Positions 16,656-25,205 of a stretch of 64,000 nucleotides of DNA are shown piece after piece. The notes under the pieces are model-generated. The model was given only the letters and a program-made list of their open reading frames with translations, was not told the origin of the DNA and did no database searches. The stretch's first letter is position 1. Each line of letters begins with the position of its first letter. The DNA comes from Flavobacterium sp. HTF (GTDB lineage Bacteria > Bacteroidota > Bacteroidia > Flavobacteriales > Flavobacteriaceae), in contig NZ_QETH01000019.1 in assembly GCF_003105115.1 (NCBI RefSeq), positions 1 to 64,000 on the forward strand, given 5' to 3'. The position numbers were made by a program, and so were the translations under genes.

Positions 16656-17282
16656 TTAGAATTTATATCCAATCGACAATGAGAAAACTGAATTATGAAG
16701 TTTTGTATCATCACCAGATTCAGTTTTAGCAATATTAGATAATCCCAAATTATATCTCGCTCCTGCAGAAAAATGCTCTGTAAAATCGTAACCCGCACCA
16801 AAATTCAACCCAAAATCAATAGTTTCAAAACTATCTTTTATGTCCTGCTCAACAGTCTGGCTAAAGCCATCTAATTTGGTTGCAGTTTTAGCTGTAGTTA
16901 AAAAACCAATTTGCGGACCTGCTTCTATATTAAATTTTTCAGCAACGTAATATTTAAACATTACCGGAATATTTATGTAAGCTAATTTAAATTTAATATC
17001 ACCTGTATAGAAACCCATGCCGTCTACTTCTGCCCCTACATTTTCAAAATTGGCACCTTGTGCAGAATATAAAACTTCGGGTTGCAAAGTAAATTTTTCA
17101 GAAAACTTAATGGCTACAAAAGCCCCCACATTGAATCCGATTCTCGATTTCAGGTCTGCGCCTTCTGTATCTCCCGTAAAGTTAGAAACATTCAATCCCC
17201 CTTTTAAACCGAATTTAGCTTCCTGAGCATTTGATAATCCAAACACCAAAATTGCCGCTAATACTAAAATACTTTTTTTCAT
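16656..17282 (-). CDS. Outer-membrane beta-barrel protein, array member 1
   Basis: Small exported beta-barrel protein of 208 residues (PF13568-like, often annotated PorT or porin family). The signal peptide ends in SNAQ at about residue 19. Shared motifs are FGLKGGLNVSNF, LQPEVLYSAQGA, YINIPVMFKYYV, IEAGPQIGFL and a C-terminal SLSIGYKF with terminal Phe, as expected for barrel insertion. It has four closely related neighbours and one divergently placed one. Function is unknown, and no catalytic residues are apparent. Confidence 0.85.
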   Translation of the reverse strand: MKKSILVLAAILVFGLSNAQEAKFGLKGGLNVSNFTGDTEGADLKSRIGFNVGAFVAIKFSEKFTLQPEVLYSAQGANFENVGAEVDGMGFYTGDIKFKLAYINIPVMFKYYVAEKFNIEAGPQIGFLTTAKTATKLDGFSQTVEQDIKDSFETIDFGLNFGAGYDFTEHFSAGARYNLGLSNIAKTESGDDTKLHNSVFSLSIGYKF

Positions 17283-17314
17283 TGTTTTTGATTTTTTTAT
17301 TGATTGATATTTCT

Positions 17315-17349
17315 AAAAAAACCCTCCGGTTAAGGAAGGTTTTTTTTTC
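17315..17349 (-). terminator. Terminator of outer-membrane protein gene 2
   Basis: Stem of about ten bases (AAACCCTCC pairing with GGAAGGTTT, one mismatch) around a GGTTAA loop, with A and T runs on both sides. It sits in the 81-base gap between array members 1 and 2. Confidence 0.7.
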
Positions 17350-17363
17350 ATATTCTAAAAGAA

Positions 17364-17927
17364 TTAGAATTTATATGCTGCAGTTAATGCTAAAACATTA
17401 TTAGTATATCTGTCATTATAATAATAACCGTCATAATAATCATCGTAATCATAAACACTTGACAATCCGATAGTATAACGGATACCTACAGAAAAATTAT
17501 CTGTAAAATTATATCCTGCTCCTAAATTAAACGCAACATCAACTGATTTTTCATCTTCAATATTTTTACTAGCAACCAGGAAACCAAGTTGTGGACCTGC
17601 TTCAACAGTAAATTCTTTTGTAATGTAATACTTAGCCAATACTGGAATATTAATGTAATTTAAATTTACAGTATAATCACGATCTCCAAAATAGCCATCA
17701 AATTTAGCTCCCTGAGCAGAATACACAAGCTCTGGCTGAATGAACAATTTCTTCCAAACGTTGATTTCAGCAAATCCACCTAATTGAAAACCTACTAATG
17801 AATTAGCATCATTAGCACCACCAATAGTAGCTATATTAAGACCTCCTTTTACTCCAAATCGAGCTTTTTGTGCATTTGCAAACCCAAATACCATAACTGC
17901 AATTGCAGCTAAAATAATTTTTTTCAT
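17364..17927 (-). CDS. Outer-membrane beta-barrel protein, array member 2
   Basis: Paralogue of its neighbours, 187 residues, with signal peptide ending FANAQ. It shares FGVKGGLNIATI, IQPELVYSAQGAKF, YINIPVLAKYYI and VEAGPQLGFL, and ends in LTAAYKF. A distinctive Tyr/Asp-rich loop (DYDDYYDGYYYNDRY, about 158-172) lies between the last strands and would be surface exposed. It has its own promoter box (CAAATATA at 17960-17967 on the plus strand) and its own terminator. Confidence 0.85.
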   Translation of the reverse strand: MKKIILAAIAVMVFGFANAQKARFGVKGGLNIATIGGANDANSLVGFQLGGFAEINVWKKLFIQPELVYSAQGAKFDGYFGDRDYTVNLNYINIPVLAKYYITKEFTVEAGPQLGFLVASKNIEDEKSVDVAFNLGAGYNFTDNFSVGIRYTIGLSSVYDYDDYYDGYYYNDRYTNNVLALTAAYKF

Positions 17928-17959
17928 TTTATTCTGTTTTGATTAAAAAATAAATTTTT

Positions 17960-17967
17960 CAAATATA
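17960..17967 (-). promoter_or_regulatory. -7 promoter box of array member 2
   Basis: TATATTTG on the minus strand, 33 bases before the start codon. The bases around it (AAATATAGA.ATATCC and TTATTAAAA) recur upstream of array member 3, showing that the promoter was duplicated with the gene. The -33 element is not clear. Confidence 0.55.
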
Positions 17968-18049
17968 GAGATATCCTTATTAAAAAATAATTTTGTTTTT
18001 AACAAATATAGTAGTAATTAAGAGCCAAAATTTTGTTAATGTTCTAAAT

Positions 18050-18081
18050 AAAAAAAAGCCTCCCTTAAATTAAGGAAGGCT
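18050..18081 (-). terminator. Terminator of outer-membrane protein gene 3
   Basis: Twelve-base stem AGCCTCCCTTAA / TTAAGGAAGGCT (one mismatch) followed by a T run on the minus strand. Confidence 0.8.
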
Positions 18082-18103
18082 CATATAGTATATAATATTC
18101 TTA

Positions 18104-18661
18104 TTAGAATTTGTACCCTACAGATACTGAAAAAACAGAATTATTAGTTTTAAAATCAGCTTCATCCGGGAAATCAGAAATATTTGATAAACCTATATTA
18201 TAACGAACTCCTGCAAAAAAGTGTTCTGTAATATCGTAACCCGCTCCAAGGTTAAAACCAAAATCTATACTTTTAAAAGAGTCTTTTACATCTACATCCT
18301 CGTTCTTTGCAGATAGTAAAAATCCAATTTGTGGTCCGGCTTCAAGACTTAACTTTTCAATTACATAATATTTTGCCATAACCGGAACATTCAAATAAGA
18401 AAGCTTGATCAATGAATCAAAACCATCTTCACTAAAATCTGCTCCCTGACCAGAGAATACTATCTCAGGCTGAATCGCGAATTTATCAGTTAATTTAATT
18501 TCAGCTAAAGCACCTACGTGAAAGCTGGTTACAAGATCTCCTTCTGCATCGCCGCCAAGATTAGCAAAGTTCAAACCTCCTTTTACTCCAAATCTTGTTT
18601 CTTGTGCATTTGCAAACCCAAATGCCATAACTGCAATCGCAGATAAAATAATTTTCTTCAT
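18104..18661 (-). CDS. Outer-membrane beta-barrel protein, array member 3
   Basis: 185-residue paralogue with signal peptide ending FANAQ. Shared motifs are FGVKGGLNFANL, AIQPEIVFSGQGADF, YLNVPVMAKYYV, LEAGPQIGFLLSAK, FNLGAGYDITEHF and the C-terminal SVSVGYKF. It most resembles members 1 and 4. Single-gene unit with its own promoter and terminator. Function is unknown and outer-membrane location is inferred from the signal peptide and terminal Phe. Confidence 0.85.
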   Translation of the reverse strand: MKKIILSAIAVMAFGFANAQETRFGVKGGLNFANLGGDAEGDLVTSFHVGALAEIKLTDKFAIQPEIVFSGQGADFSEDGFDSLIKLSYLNVPVMAKYYVIEKLSLEAGPQIGFLLSAKNEDVDVKDSFKSIDFGFNLGAGYDITEHFFAGVRYNIGLSNISDFPDEADFKTNNSVFSVSVGYKF

Positions 18662-18692
18662 TTTAATTGTTTTGGTTAAAATTTAAATTTCC

Positions 18693-18700
18693 CAAATATA
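18693..18700 (-). promoter_or_regulatory. -7 promoter box of array member 3
   Basis: TATATTTG on the minus strand, in a stretch nearly identical to that before member 2. Confidence 0.55.
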
Positions 18701-18805
18701 GAAATATCCTTATTAAAAGATAATTTGATTTTTAATGGATTTAGTTGTAATTAAACCAAAATAACATCAATAACACTCTAGTTATATCAAATTCTTAAAA
18801 TAAAA

Positions 18806-18830
18806 AGCCTCCCTTGAATCAAGGGAGGCT
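18806..18830 (-). terminator. Terminator of outer-membrane protein gene 4
   Basis: Stem AGCCTCCCTTG / CAAGGGAGGCT, perfect, with a T run on the minus strand. It is very similar to the terminator at 18050-18081. Confidence 0.82.
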
Positions 18831-18852
18831 CGTATAATATATAAAATTCTTA

Positions 18853-19449
18853 TTAGAATTTATATCCTAAAGATAAAGCAAAAACGCTGTTTTTAACGTC
18901 GATATCTTCGATTTCAAAACCTTCAAGCTCATCAGAGTCTGGAGTATCGAAAACACTAGATAATCCAATAGTATAACGAAGACCAACTGAAAGATTTTCT
19001 GTAAAGTTATATCCAGCTCCAACATTGAAACCAAAATCTACTGATTTGTAGAAATCTTTAACATCTTCACCATCTTGTTTTGCAGACAATAATACTCCTA
19101 ATTGTGGACCTGCTTCAACACTAAAAGCCTCAGTTACATAAAACTTTGCCAATACAGGAATGTTTAAATAATTCAATTTAGTATCGTACTCATAAGACTC
19201 ATCAAAAAATGTTTCTTCAATTTTTGCTCCTTGAGTAGAAAACAAAAGCTCTGGTTGAATTGCAAATTTATCAGTAAGTTTAATTTCTGCGAAACCTCCA
19301 ACGTGGAAACCGATTAATGATGAAGTACCTTCAACATCTCCAGTTAAATTAGTTAAGTTAAGACCACCCTTAACTCCAAACTTAGTTTCTTGTGCATTAG
19401 AAAATGCAAACGCCATTACTGCAGCAGCAGTTAACATAATTTTTTTCAT
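18853..19449 (-). CDS. Outer-membrane beta-barrel protein, array member 4
   Basis: 198-residue paralogue with signal peptide ending FSNAQ. It shares FGVKGGLNLTNL, AIQPELLFSTQGAKI, YLNIPVLAKFYV, VEAGPQLGVLLSAK and ALSLGYKF. An acidic surface loop (SDELEGFEIEDIDV, about 172-185) is specific to this copy. The -7 box TATATTTG lies at 19483-19490 on the minus strand. It has its own terminator. Confidence 0.85.
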   Translation of the reverse strand: MKKIMLTAAAVMAFAFSNAQETKFGVKGGLNLTNLTGDVEGTSSLIGFHVGGFAEIKLTDKFAIQPELLFSTQGAKIEETFFDESYEYDTKLNYLNIPVLAKFYVTEAFSVEAGPQLGVLLSAKQDGEDVKDFYKSVDFGFNVGAGYNFTENLSVGLRYTIGLSSVFDTPDSDELEGFEIEDIDVKNSVFALSLGYKF

Positions 19450-19482
19450 TCTGATTTGTTTTGGTTAAAAAATTTTAATGGG

Positions 19483-19490
19483 CAAATATA
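19483..19490 (-). promoter_or_regulatory. -7 promoter box of array member 4
   Basis: TATATTTG on the minus strand, 34 bases before the start. The upstream bases are related to, but more diverged than, those of members 2 and 3. Confidence 0.5.
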
Positions 19491-19657
19491 CACTTATACT
19501 TACTAAAAAATTATTTGTATTTTAACAAAAAAAGTAGTAATTAGGCCAAAAAATTTTGTTAAAATAAAAATGAAAATTTATTAACAATAAATTAAACCAT
19601 ACGCAAAAATATCACAATATCATTCTAAATCGTCTTTAGGATTGTATTTAAACAAAA

Positions 19658-19683
19658 AAACCTTCCTTAAATAAGGAAGGTTT
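19658..19683 (-). terminator. Terminator of outer-membrane protein gene 5
   Basis: Perfect 12-base stem AAACCTTCCTTA / TAAGGAAGGTTT with a two-base loop in the DNA and a T run on the minus strand. Confidence 0.82.
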
Positions 19684-19705
19684 AATTAATTAACCGATAC
19701 TATTA

Positions 19706-20269
19706 TTAGAACTTATATACAACTCCAAATTGTACTTCTCTTAAATCAGAACCTAAATAGAAAGAATTAGTTTTATCAGCACCGTGACCACCATTATTGT
19801 TTACACTATAGTTTAGACCTGCCCAAGTAGCTTCAATAGCAAAGTGGTTAGATAGGAAATAGCTTAAACCTAAACCTAAGCCTGCACCCAATTCATTTGA
19901 TTTTCCATTACCTGGTTTGTGTTTATGACCTGTGTAATCTAATCCTAACTGGCCAAATACAGAAAATTGAGAAGCAGGAGTAAAATAATATCTACCAAAA
20001 GCTCCTACTGTAAATGCATTGTCTTTTGAGTCATTTTCAAACTTATCCGAACGAAATCCTAATTTACCTCCTAAAGCGATATTTTCTGTTAGGAAATAGC
20101 CAACTTTTGGTTCAATTTCAAATCCATTGGATTTAGCATCTCCGGTTTTATCAGAACTGATTGATAATGCCCCTGAAATAAATGTATTCCCTTTAGAAAA
20201 CCCGGTCGTTTGCGCATTAGCAAATGTAAACCCCATTACTGCAATAGCAGCTAAAAAAATTCTTTTCAT
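19706..20269 (-). CDS. Outer-membrane beta-barrel protein, array member 5 (divergent)
   Basis: 187 residues from the chosen ATG at 20269, which gives a normal signal peptide (MKRIFLAAIAV to FANAQ). A longer frame to 20365 would put 32 residues in front of it and is unlikely. Unlike the other members it begins GFSKGNTFISGALSISS and has GYFLTENIALGGKLGFRSD and SVFGQLGLDYTG. It therefore belongs to a different small barrel family (OmpX/OmpW-like size) but still ends FGVVYKF. Outer-membrane location is inferred and the function is unknown. Confidence 0.82.
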   Translation of the reverse strand: MKRIFLAAIAVMGFTFANAQTTGFSKGNTFISGALSISSDKTGDAKSNGFEIEPKVGYFLTENIALGGKLGFRSDKFENDSKDNAFTVGAFGRYYFTPASQFSVFGQLGLDYTGHKHKPGNGKSNELGAGLGLGLSYFLSNHFAIEATWAGLNYSVNNNGGHGADKTNSFYLGSDLREVQFGVVYKF

Positions 20270-20548
20270 TATTTGTGTTTTTTTTTTAATTACAAGGGTC
20301 AAAAGTAAAAACAGAAATGTAATAAAATAGCCACGATTAGTAAGCAGACTATCAGAATAAGACAAATATTTTTTTATACTTTACAACGGCTTCAGAAACA
20401 AGAAATTAAAGCCCGAAGTCTACAAAAGCAAGCAAATTATTTACTGAACATGTGAATTCTAAAAATAATTTTATGCAAAGCATAATACAATAAATCACGC
20501 AATTCTGTAGTTTTGATTTGATAAAACAACTTTAATCTAAAAAAAATT

Positions 20549-21106
20549 ATGAAAAAGATATTTTTAGCAGCTGTATTGTTCATCGCAACGTCAGCAACAA
20601 TTCAGGCTCAATTATTAAAACTTGGAGTAAAAGCAGGGGTTAACTTTGCTAATCAAACGGGAGATTTTCCAGAATCAATTGATAAAGAAGGTATCACTAG
20701 TTATCATGCAGGTTTAGTTGCAGAAATAAAATTATTAGACAGATTTTCTATTCAGCCAGAACTTTTATATTCTACTACTGGTGCATCTTATAAATTTCAA
20801 GATGTTAGTGGCGATATTAAAAATGAGTTAGGTTATATCTCTATCCCGGTAATGGCTAAAATTTATTTAAATAAAACATTTAGTATTGAGGCAGGTCCAC
20901 AAGCTTCTTTCCTTGTTAGTGAAAGAAATGACTTTGATGTTGAGAATGGTGAAACTTTCGAGTTCGGTCTTAATGCAGGTTTGGGTGTAAAACTTACTGA
21001 AAACTTCTTTTTACAAGGTCGTTATGGTATAGGATTAACTGAAGCTTCTAAAGATGCAGACGTTAAAAACTCTGTATTCCAAATTTCTGCCGGATTTATG
21101 TTCTAA
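20549..21106 (+). CDS. Outer-membrane beta-barrel protein, array member 6
   Basis: 185-residue paralogue of members 1-4 but on the opposite strand. The signal peptide ends TIQAQ. It shares LGVKAGVNFANQTGDF, SIQPELLYSTTGASY, YISIPVMAKIYL, IEAGPQASFL and FGLNAGLGVKLTENFF, and ends ISAGFMF. It is more diverged than members 1-4 are from each other. It is followed by a GC-rich terminator and then aroQ. Confidence 0.85.
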   Translation: MKKIFLAAVLFIATSATIQAQLLKLGVKAGVNFANQTGDFPESIDKEGITSYHAGLVAEIKLLDRFSIQPELLYSTTGASYKFQDVSGDIKNELGYISIPVMAKIYLNKTFSIEAGPQASFLVSERNDFDVENGETFEFGLNAGLGVKLTENFFLQGRYGIGLTEASKDADVKNSVFQISAGFMF

Positions 21107-21128
21107 AAATAATATCACATACTTTTAT

Positions 21129-21160
21129 AAAAACCGCTCTGTTAATTAGAGCGGTTTTTT
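21129..21160 (+). terminator. Terminator after array member 6
   Basis: Stem AAAAACCGCTCT / AGAGCGGTTTTT with a T run. It is well placed 22 bases after the stop codon. Confidence 0.88.
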
Positions 21161-21203
21161 TATTTTTACAATTCATAATCATTCATTAAAAACTAATTCA
21201 CTT

Positions 21204-21617
21204 ATGAAAATCTGCATTGTTAACGGTCCAAATCTGAATCTTTTAGGAAAAAGAGAACCTGAAGTTTACGGAAGTCAAACCTTTGAAGATTATTTTGAAA
21301 CGTTGCAAAAAAAATACCCGAACATTGAACTTTCTTATTACCAAAGTAATATAGAAGGTGAACTGATTGGTAAAATTCAGGAATGTGGTTTTACATTTGA
21401 TGGAATTATTTTAAATGCAGGAGCTTACACGCATACTTCAATTGGTTTGGGCGACGCTATAAAAGCCGTTACAACTCCGGTAATCGAAGTACACATTTCG
21501 AATACCTATGCACGCGAAAGCTTCAGACATCAGTCTTATTTATCCGGAAATGCCAAAGGTGTAATTTTAGGTTTTGGATTAAAAAGTTACGACCTCGCAA
21601 TTCAGTCTTTTCTGTAA
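21204..21617 (+). CDS. aroQ: 3-Dehydroquinate dehydratase, type II
   Basis: Shikimate-pathway enzyme of 137 residues that dehydrates 3-dehydroquinate. Type II signatures are complete: NGPNLNLLGKREPEVYG with the catalytic Arg and Tyr near 18 and 23, the substrate-binding NAGAYTHTS near 74, and the catalytic His in EVHISN near 100. RESFRH follows. The length is slightly under the typical 140-150 but nothing is missing. It acts as a cytosolic dodecamer in the family. It forms a single gene between the outer-membrane array and the DUF5686 gene. Confidence 0.95.
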   Translation: MKICIVNGPNLNLLGKREPEVYGSQTFEDYFETLQKKYPNIELSYYQSNIEGELIGKIQECGFTFDGIILNAGAYTHTSIGLGDAIKAVTTPVIEVHISNTYARESFRHQSYLSGNAKGVILGFGLKSYDLAIQSFL

Positions 21618-21687
21618 GTCTTTATTTAACAAATTTTTAATAGCTGCGATTTTAAGTTATTTTATTTTTGTTAGAGAAAGAACTTCC

Positions 21688-24177
21688 ATGAAAAACTATA
21701 TTTTATTCGCCGTTTTATTTTTTTCCATTACCTCCTTTGCCCAAATCAAAGGAACCATAACCGATGACAAAGGAAATCCATTGCCATTTGTTTCCGTATT
21801 TGAAGAGAATACTTATGCAGGAACAACTTCAAACGAGCTGGGAAAATATCAGCTAAATGTAAAAGAAGCAGGCAAACACAAAATTACTTTTCAATATTTA
21901 GGTTTTAAAACCCAAAAAATCATAGTAAATACTGATTCTAAAATCACTGTCCTGGATGTAAAAATGCAGGAAGAAAGCTTTACTTTAAACGAAGTTATAA
22001 TAGATCCTAAAAATAATCCTGCCAATGCGATTATAAAAAGTGCTATTGCAAACAAAAAAGAAAACTCCGAAAAAACATTGCGTTATACGGCCGATTTTTA
22101 TTCAAAAGGAATTTTCAAAGTCAAAGATTTACCCAAAAAAATATTAGGCCAAAAAATAGATCTCGGTGAGGACATGGCTTCTAACCTTGATTCTACAGGG
22201 ACAGGGATTTTATATCTGTCTGAAACCATTTCTAAGGTTACTTTTGAAAAGCCCAATAACCTCAAAGAAAATATTATTGCATCAAAAATTTCAGGAAATA
22301 ATCGGGGATACAGTTATAACACAGCGGCTTTATCAACTTATGATTTTTATGACAACACTTTGGACTTTGATATAAAGCTGATTTCTCCAATTGCCAATAA
22401 TGCTTTCAGTTATTACAACTACAAACTTGAAGGCACATTTTTTGACGATAACAATAACGAAATACATAAAATTAAAGTAACACCAAAGCGCGACAAAGAA
22501 CCCGTTTTTGAAGGTTATATCTATATAGTTGATGACAGTTTTGCCATTTATGCCTTAGATTTGGACATAAAAGGATATCGTATGAAAAACGAATTTACTG
22601 AAATCATGACGCTGAAGCAGAGTTTTAGTTATAATAGCACAACTAAAATCTGGTCCAAAAATGCCCAAATATTATCTTTTAATGCCGGGATTTTTGGTGT
22701 GAAATTTTCAGGGCAGTTCAATTATATTTACTCCAATTATCAATTTCCGGATTCGTTTGAAAAGAAAACTTTCGGAAATGAAATTGTTGCTTTTGATCTG
22801 AATGCCAATAAAAAAGATGATGAATTCTGGAATCAAATTCGCCCAATCCCCCTAACTCTTGAAGAAAGTGCTGATTACACCAAAAAAGACAGTCTCCAAA
22901 CGATTAGGAAATCTCAAAAATATACAGATTCCATAGACGCGAAAAACAATAAATTTAAAGTCTGGGATATTTTAAAAGGTTATGAATACAAAAATACCTT
23001 TAAAAAATATTCATTTGAATATGACGGCTTACTGAATATAACTTCATTAAGCTTTAATACTGTTCAGGGTTTTAATTTTGATTCGGGTTTTTCATTTAAA
23101 AACTGGAATGAAGAAAAGGGGAAAAGTACTTTTGTAAAAACCAATTTTAATTATGGATTTTCTGATGAGCGTTTTCGTGTTACGGGAGAGTTCAATCACA
23201 AATTCAACAGTATCAATTATGCTACAATAAACGCTTCGGGAGGAACAAAAGTGGCACAATTTAATGGTGGAGAGCCAATCAGTAAATTTGTAAACTCAAT
23301 AAGTTCTTTGTTTTTTAAGGACAATTACATGAAATTATATAATTTGGAATTCGCTCAGGTTAACTATTCCCAGGATATTGCAAATGGAATTAATCTGAAT
23401 GCAAAATTGGGTTATGAGCAACGTAAACCTTTTTTTAATACAACCGATTATTCATTTTTCAAAAGAGATGATATTTATTCTTCTAATAATCCGCTCGCGC
23501 CAAATGATTTTGAAACTCCCGCTTTTGATCCGCATCACTTATTTAAAGCCAATCTGACTGCGAGAATTAATTTTGGAAACAAATATATCTCGAGACCTGA
23601 CGGAAGGTATAATTTTAAAGATGACAGATACCCAACTTTATTTTTAGCGTATGAAAAAGCATTTGCCGCTAATGAAAAAAAGTATGAATTTGAACGAATT
23701 GGAGCTGCGGTTTTATATGATTTATCGTTAGGAAACAAAGGCATCCTGGGAATGAACTTTAAAGCTGGAAAGTTCTTCAATGCTGAAAATATTTCATTTA
23801 TCGATTACAGACATTTTAACGGAAACCAAACTCATATTGGCCAGAGCGACCGTTATCTGAATGTTTTTAATTTAATGCCATATTACACTAACAGTACAAA
23901 TGACAGTTATTTTGAAATGCATTTGGAACACAATGACATGGGATTCATTATGAATAAAATTCCGTTACTGAACCTTCTAAAATCAACAATGAATCTAGGT
24001 TTTCATTCCCTGGCAATACCAAACAGAAAACCTTATTCTGAGCTTACGGTTGGTTTAGACAACCTTGGTTTTGGAAAATTTAAGCTTTTCAGAATTGATT
24101 ATATACATTCTTACCAAGGCGGAATTCAACAAAATGGTGTCGTTTTTGGCTTGAAGATTTTGAATGTGTTAGATTAG
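21688..24177 (+). CDS. DUF5686 outer-membrane protein with carboxypeptidase-regulatory-like domain
   Basis: Exported protein of 829 residues. The signal peptide ends SFAQ at about residue 19. A carboxypeptidase-regulatory-like beta-sandwich follows (about 20-95, with IKGTITDDKGNPLPFVSV). The rest matches the DUF5686 type: a mixed region with PANAIIKSAIANKKEN, then a long beta-strand-rich part that probably forms a barrel. No TonB plug is present, so it is not a TonB-dependent receptor. Its role is unknown. It is a single gene whose 3' side holds an octamer-repeat palindrome. Confidence 0.8.
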   Translation: MKNYILFAVLFFSITSFAQIKGTITDDKGNPLPFVSVFEENTYAGTTSNELGKYQLNVKEAGKHKITFQYLGFKTQKIIVNTDSKITVLDVKMQEESFTLNEVIIDPKNNPANAIIKSAIANKKENSEKTLRYTADFYSKGIFKVKDLPKKILGQKIDLGEDMASNLDSTGTGILYLSETISKVTFEKPNNLKENIIASKISGNNRGYSYNTAALSTYDFYDNTLDFDIKLISPIANNAFSYYNYKLEGTFFDDNNNEIHKIKVTPKRDKEPVFEGYIYIVDDSFAIYALDLDIKGYRMKNEFTEIMTLKQSFSYNSTTKIWSKNAQILSFNAGIFGVKFSGQFNYIYSNYQFPDSFEKKTFGNEIVAFDLNANKKDDEFWNQIRPIPLTLEESADYTKKDSLQTIRKSQKYTDSIDAKNNKFKVWDILKGYEYKNTFKKYSFEYDGLLNITSLSFNTVQGFNFDSGFSFKNWNEEKGKSTFVKTNFNYGFSDERFRVTGEFNHKFNSINYATINASGGTKVAQFNGGEPISKFVNSISSLFFKDNYMKLYNLEFAQVNYSQDIANGINLNAKLGYEQRKPFFNTTDYSFFKRDDIYSSNNPLAPNDFETPAFDPHHLFKANLTARINFGNKYISRPDGRYNFKDDRYPTLFLAYEKAFAANEKKYEFERIGAAVLYDLSLGNKGILGMNFKAGKFFNAENISFIDYRHFNGNQTHIGQSDRYLNVFNLMPYYTNSTNDSYFEMHLEHNDMGFIMNKIPLLNLLKSTMNLGFHSLAIPNRKPYSELTVGLDNLGFGKFKLFRIDYIHSYQGGIQQNGVVFGLKILNVLD

Positions 24178-24180
24178 AAA

Positions 24181-24260
24181 AAGGTTCTAAGGGACTAAGA
24201 TTCTAAGGTACTGAGGAAAAAAAACTTAGCATCTTAGAATCTTAGTCCCTTAGCATCTTT
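24181..24260. repeat. CTTAGNNN octamer-repeat palindrome, copy 2
   Basis: CTAAG or CTGAG recurs every 8 bases in 24181-24216, and CTTAG recurs every 8 bases in 24225-24255. The arms 24189-24207 and 24233-24251 are perfect reverse complements over 19 bases. It separates two convergent genes and could end transcription from both sides. Confidence 0.8.
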
Positions 24261-24263
24261 TTT

Positions 24264-25139
24264 TTAGTGATAATCATCCGGCTCAATGTGTATCAGAACA
24301 TTTCCTAATTGTGGAATTTCTTCTTTTAAAGTATCCTGAAGTTTATGTGACAATTCGTGACCTTCTTTCACTGAAATTTTTGCCGAAACAATCGCATGAA
24401 GATCTACATGATACCGCATACCCGCTTTTCGGATAAAGCATTTTTCAGTTCCTAAAATACCGGGTACTTTTAATGATTGTATTCGGATTTCTTCAACCAG
24501 ATCATCATTTAAATTCTCATCCATGATTTCGCCAAGCGCAGGCCTGAAAATTTTATAACTATTGTACAAAATGAAGAAAGCCGCAAAAAGCGCTGCCCAG
24601 TCATCTGCAGATTCGTAGCCTTTTCCCATAATCAGGGCAATCGAAATACCAATAAAAGCGGCAACCGAAGTTATCGCATCACTTCGATGGTGCCAGGCGT
24701 CAGCTGCTAAAGAAGAACTATTGGTTTGTTTACTGCGTTTCATAACCAGTCTGAAAGAATATTCTTTCCAGATTATTATTGCGCCTAAAACATACAAAGT
24801 CCACGATTTTGGCAAATCATGCGAAGTATTGATGTTTGCAATGCTTTCGTAACCAATAATAGTGGCCGAAGTAATCAAAAAACCCACTACTAAAAAAGTA
24901 ATCAGAGGTTCGGCGCGCCCATGCCCGTAAGGGTGATTTTCATCTGCAGGCTTGTTAGAATATTTGATTCCGAACAAAACCAGGCATGACGAAAATATAT
25001 CCGTAGTCGATTCGATCGCATCGGCAATCAGGGCGTAAGAATTGCCAAAAAAACCTGCCAAACCTTTTACAAGGGCCAGGCAGGTATTTCCAGCTATACT
25101 AAAGTATGTAGCTTTTATAGCTTTTTGTTCATTTGTCAT
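24264..25139 (-). CDS. Cation diffusion facilitator (divalent metal efflux)
   Basis: Inner-membrane metal/proton antiporter of 291 residues from the CDF family. Six membrane segments are expected within residues 10-205. Metal-site residues are visible in ADAIESTTD (helix 2) and DAWHHRSD (helix 5). A cytoplasmic ferredoxin-like domain (about 210-290) carries HVDLHAIVS and HIEPDDYH, with His residues suited to zinc. Length and layout match FieF-type transporters. Zn, Fe or Co preference is not determined. It is a single gene, convergent with the DUF5686 gene. Confidence 0.9.
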   Translation of the reverse strand: MTNEQKAIKATYFSIAGNTCLALVKGLAGFFGNSYALIADAIESTTDIFSSCLVLFGIKYSNKPADENHPYGHGRAEPLITFLVVGFLITSATIIGYESIANINTSHDLPKSWTLYVLGAIIIWKEYSFRLVMKRSKQTNSSSLAADAWHHRSDAITSVAAFIGISIALIMGKGYESADDWAALFAAFFILYNSYKIFRPALGEIMDENLNDDLVEEIRIQSLKVPGILGTEKCFIRKAGMRYHVDLHAIVSAKISVKEGHELSHKLQDTLKEEIPQLGNVLIHIEPDDYH

Positions 25140-25160
25140 TTAAACGACATTTATTTTTTT

Positions 25161-25197
25161 GCCACGAATTAAATTAAAAATTTGTGTAATTCGTGGC
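25161..25197. repeat. GCCACGAATT palindrome, copy 1
   Basis: Perfect 11-bp inverted repeat GCCACGAATTA / TAATTCGTGGC between the CDF and murA genes. On the minus strand it lies just downstream of murA, where it could act as a terminator. Related sequences occur at 27733-27833 and 37285-37332. Confidence 0.75.
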
Positions 25198-25205
25198 TAA
25201 CTTTT

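Noticed and set aside
19706..20365. Longer 219-residue form of array member 5
   Set aside because: The added 32 residues precede a perfect signal peptide and overlap the likely promoter, so the ATG at 20269 is preferred.
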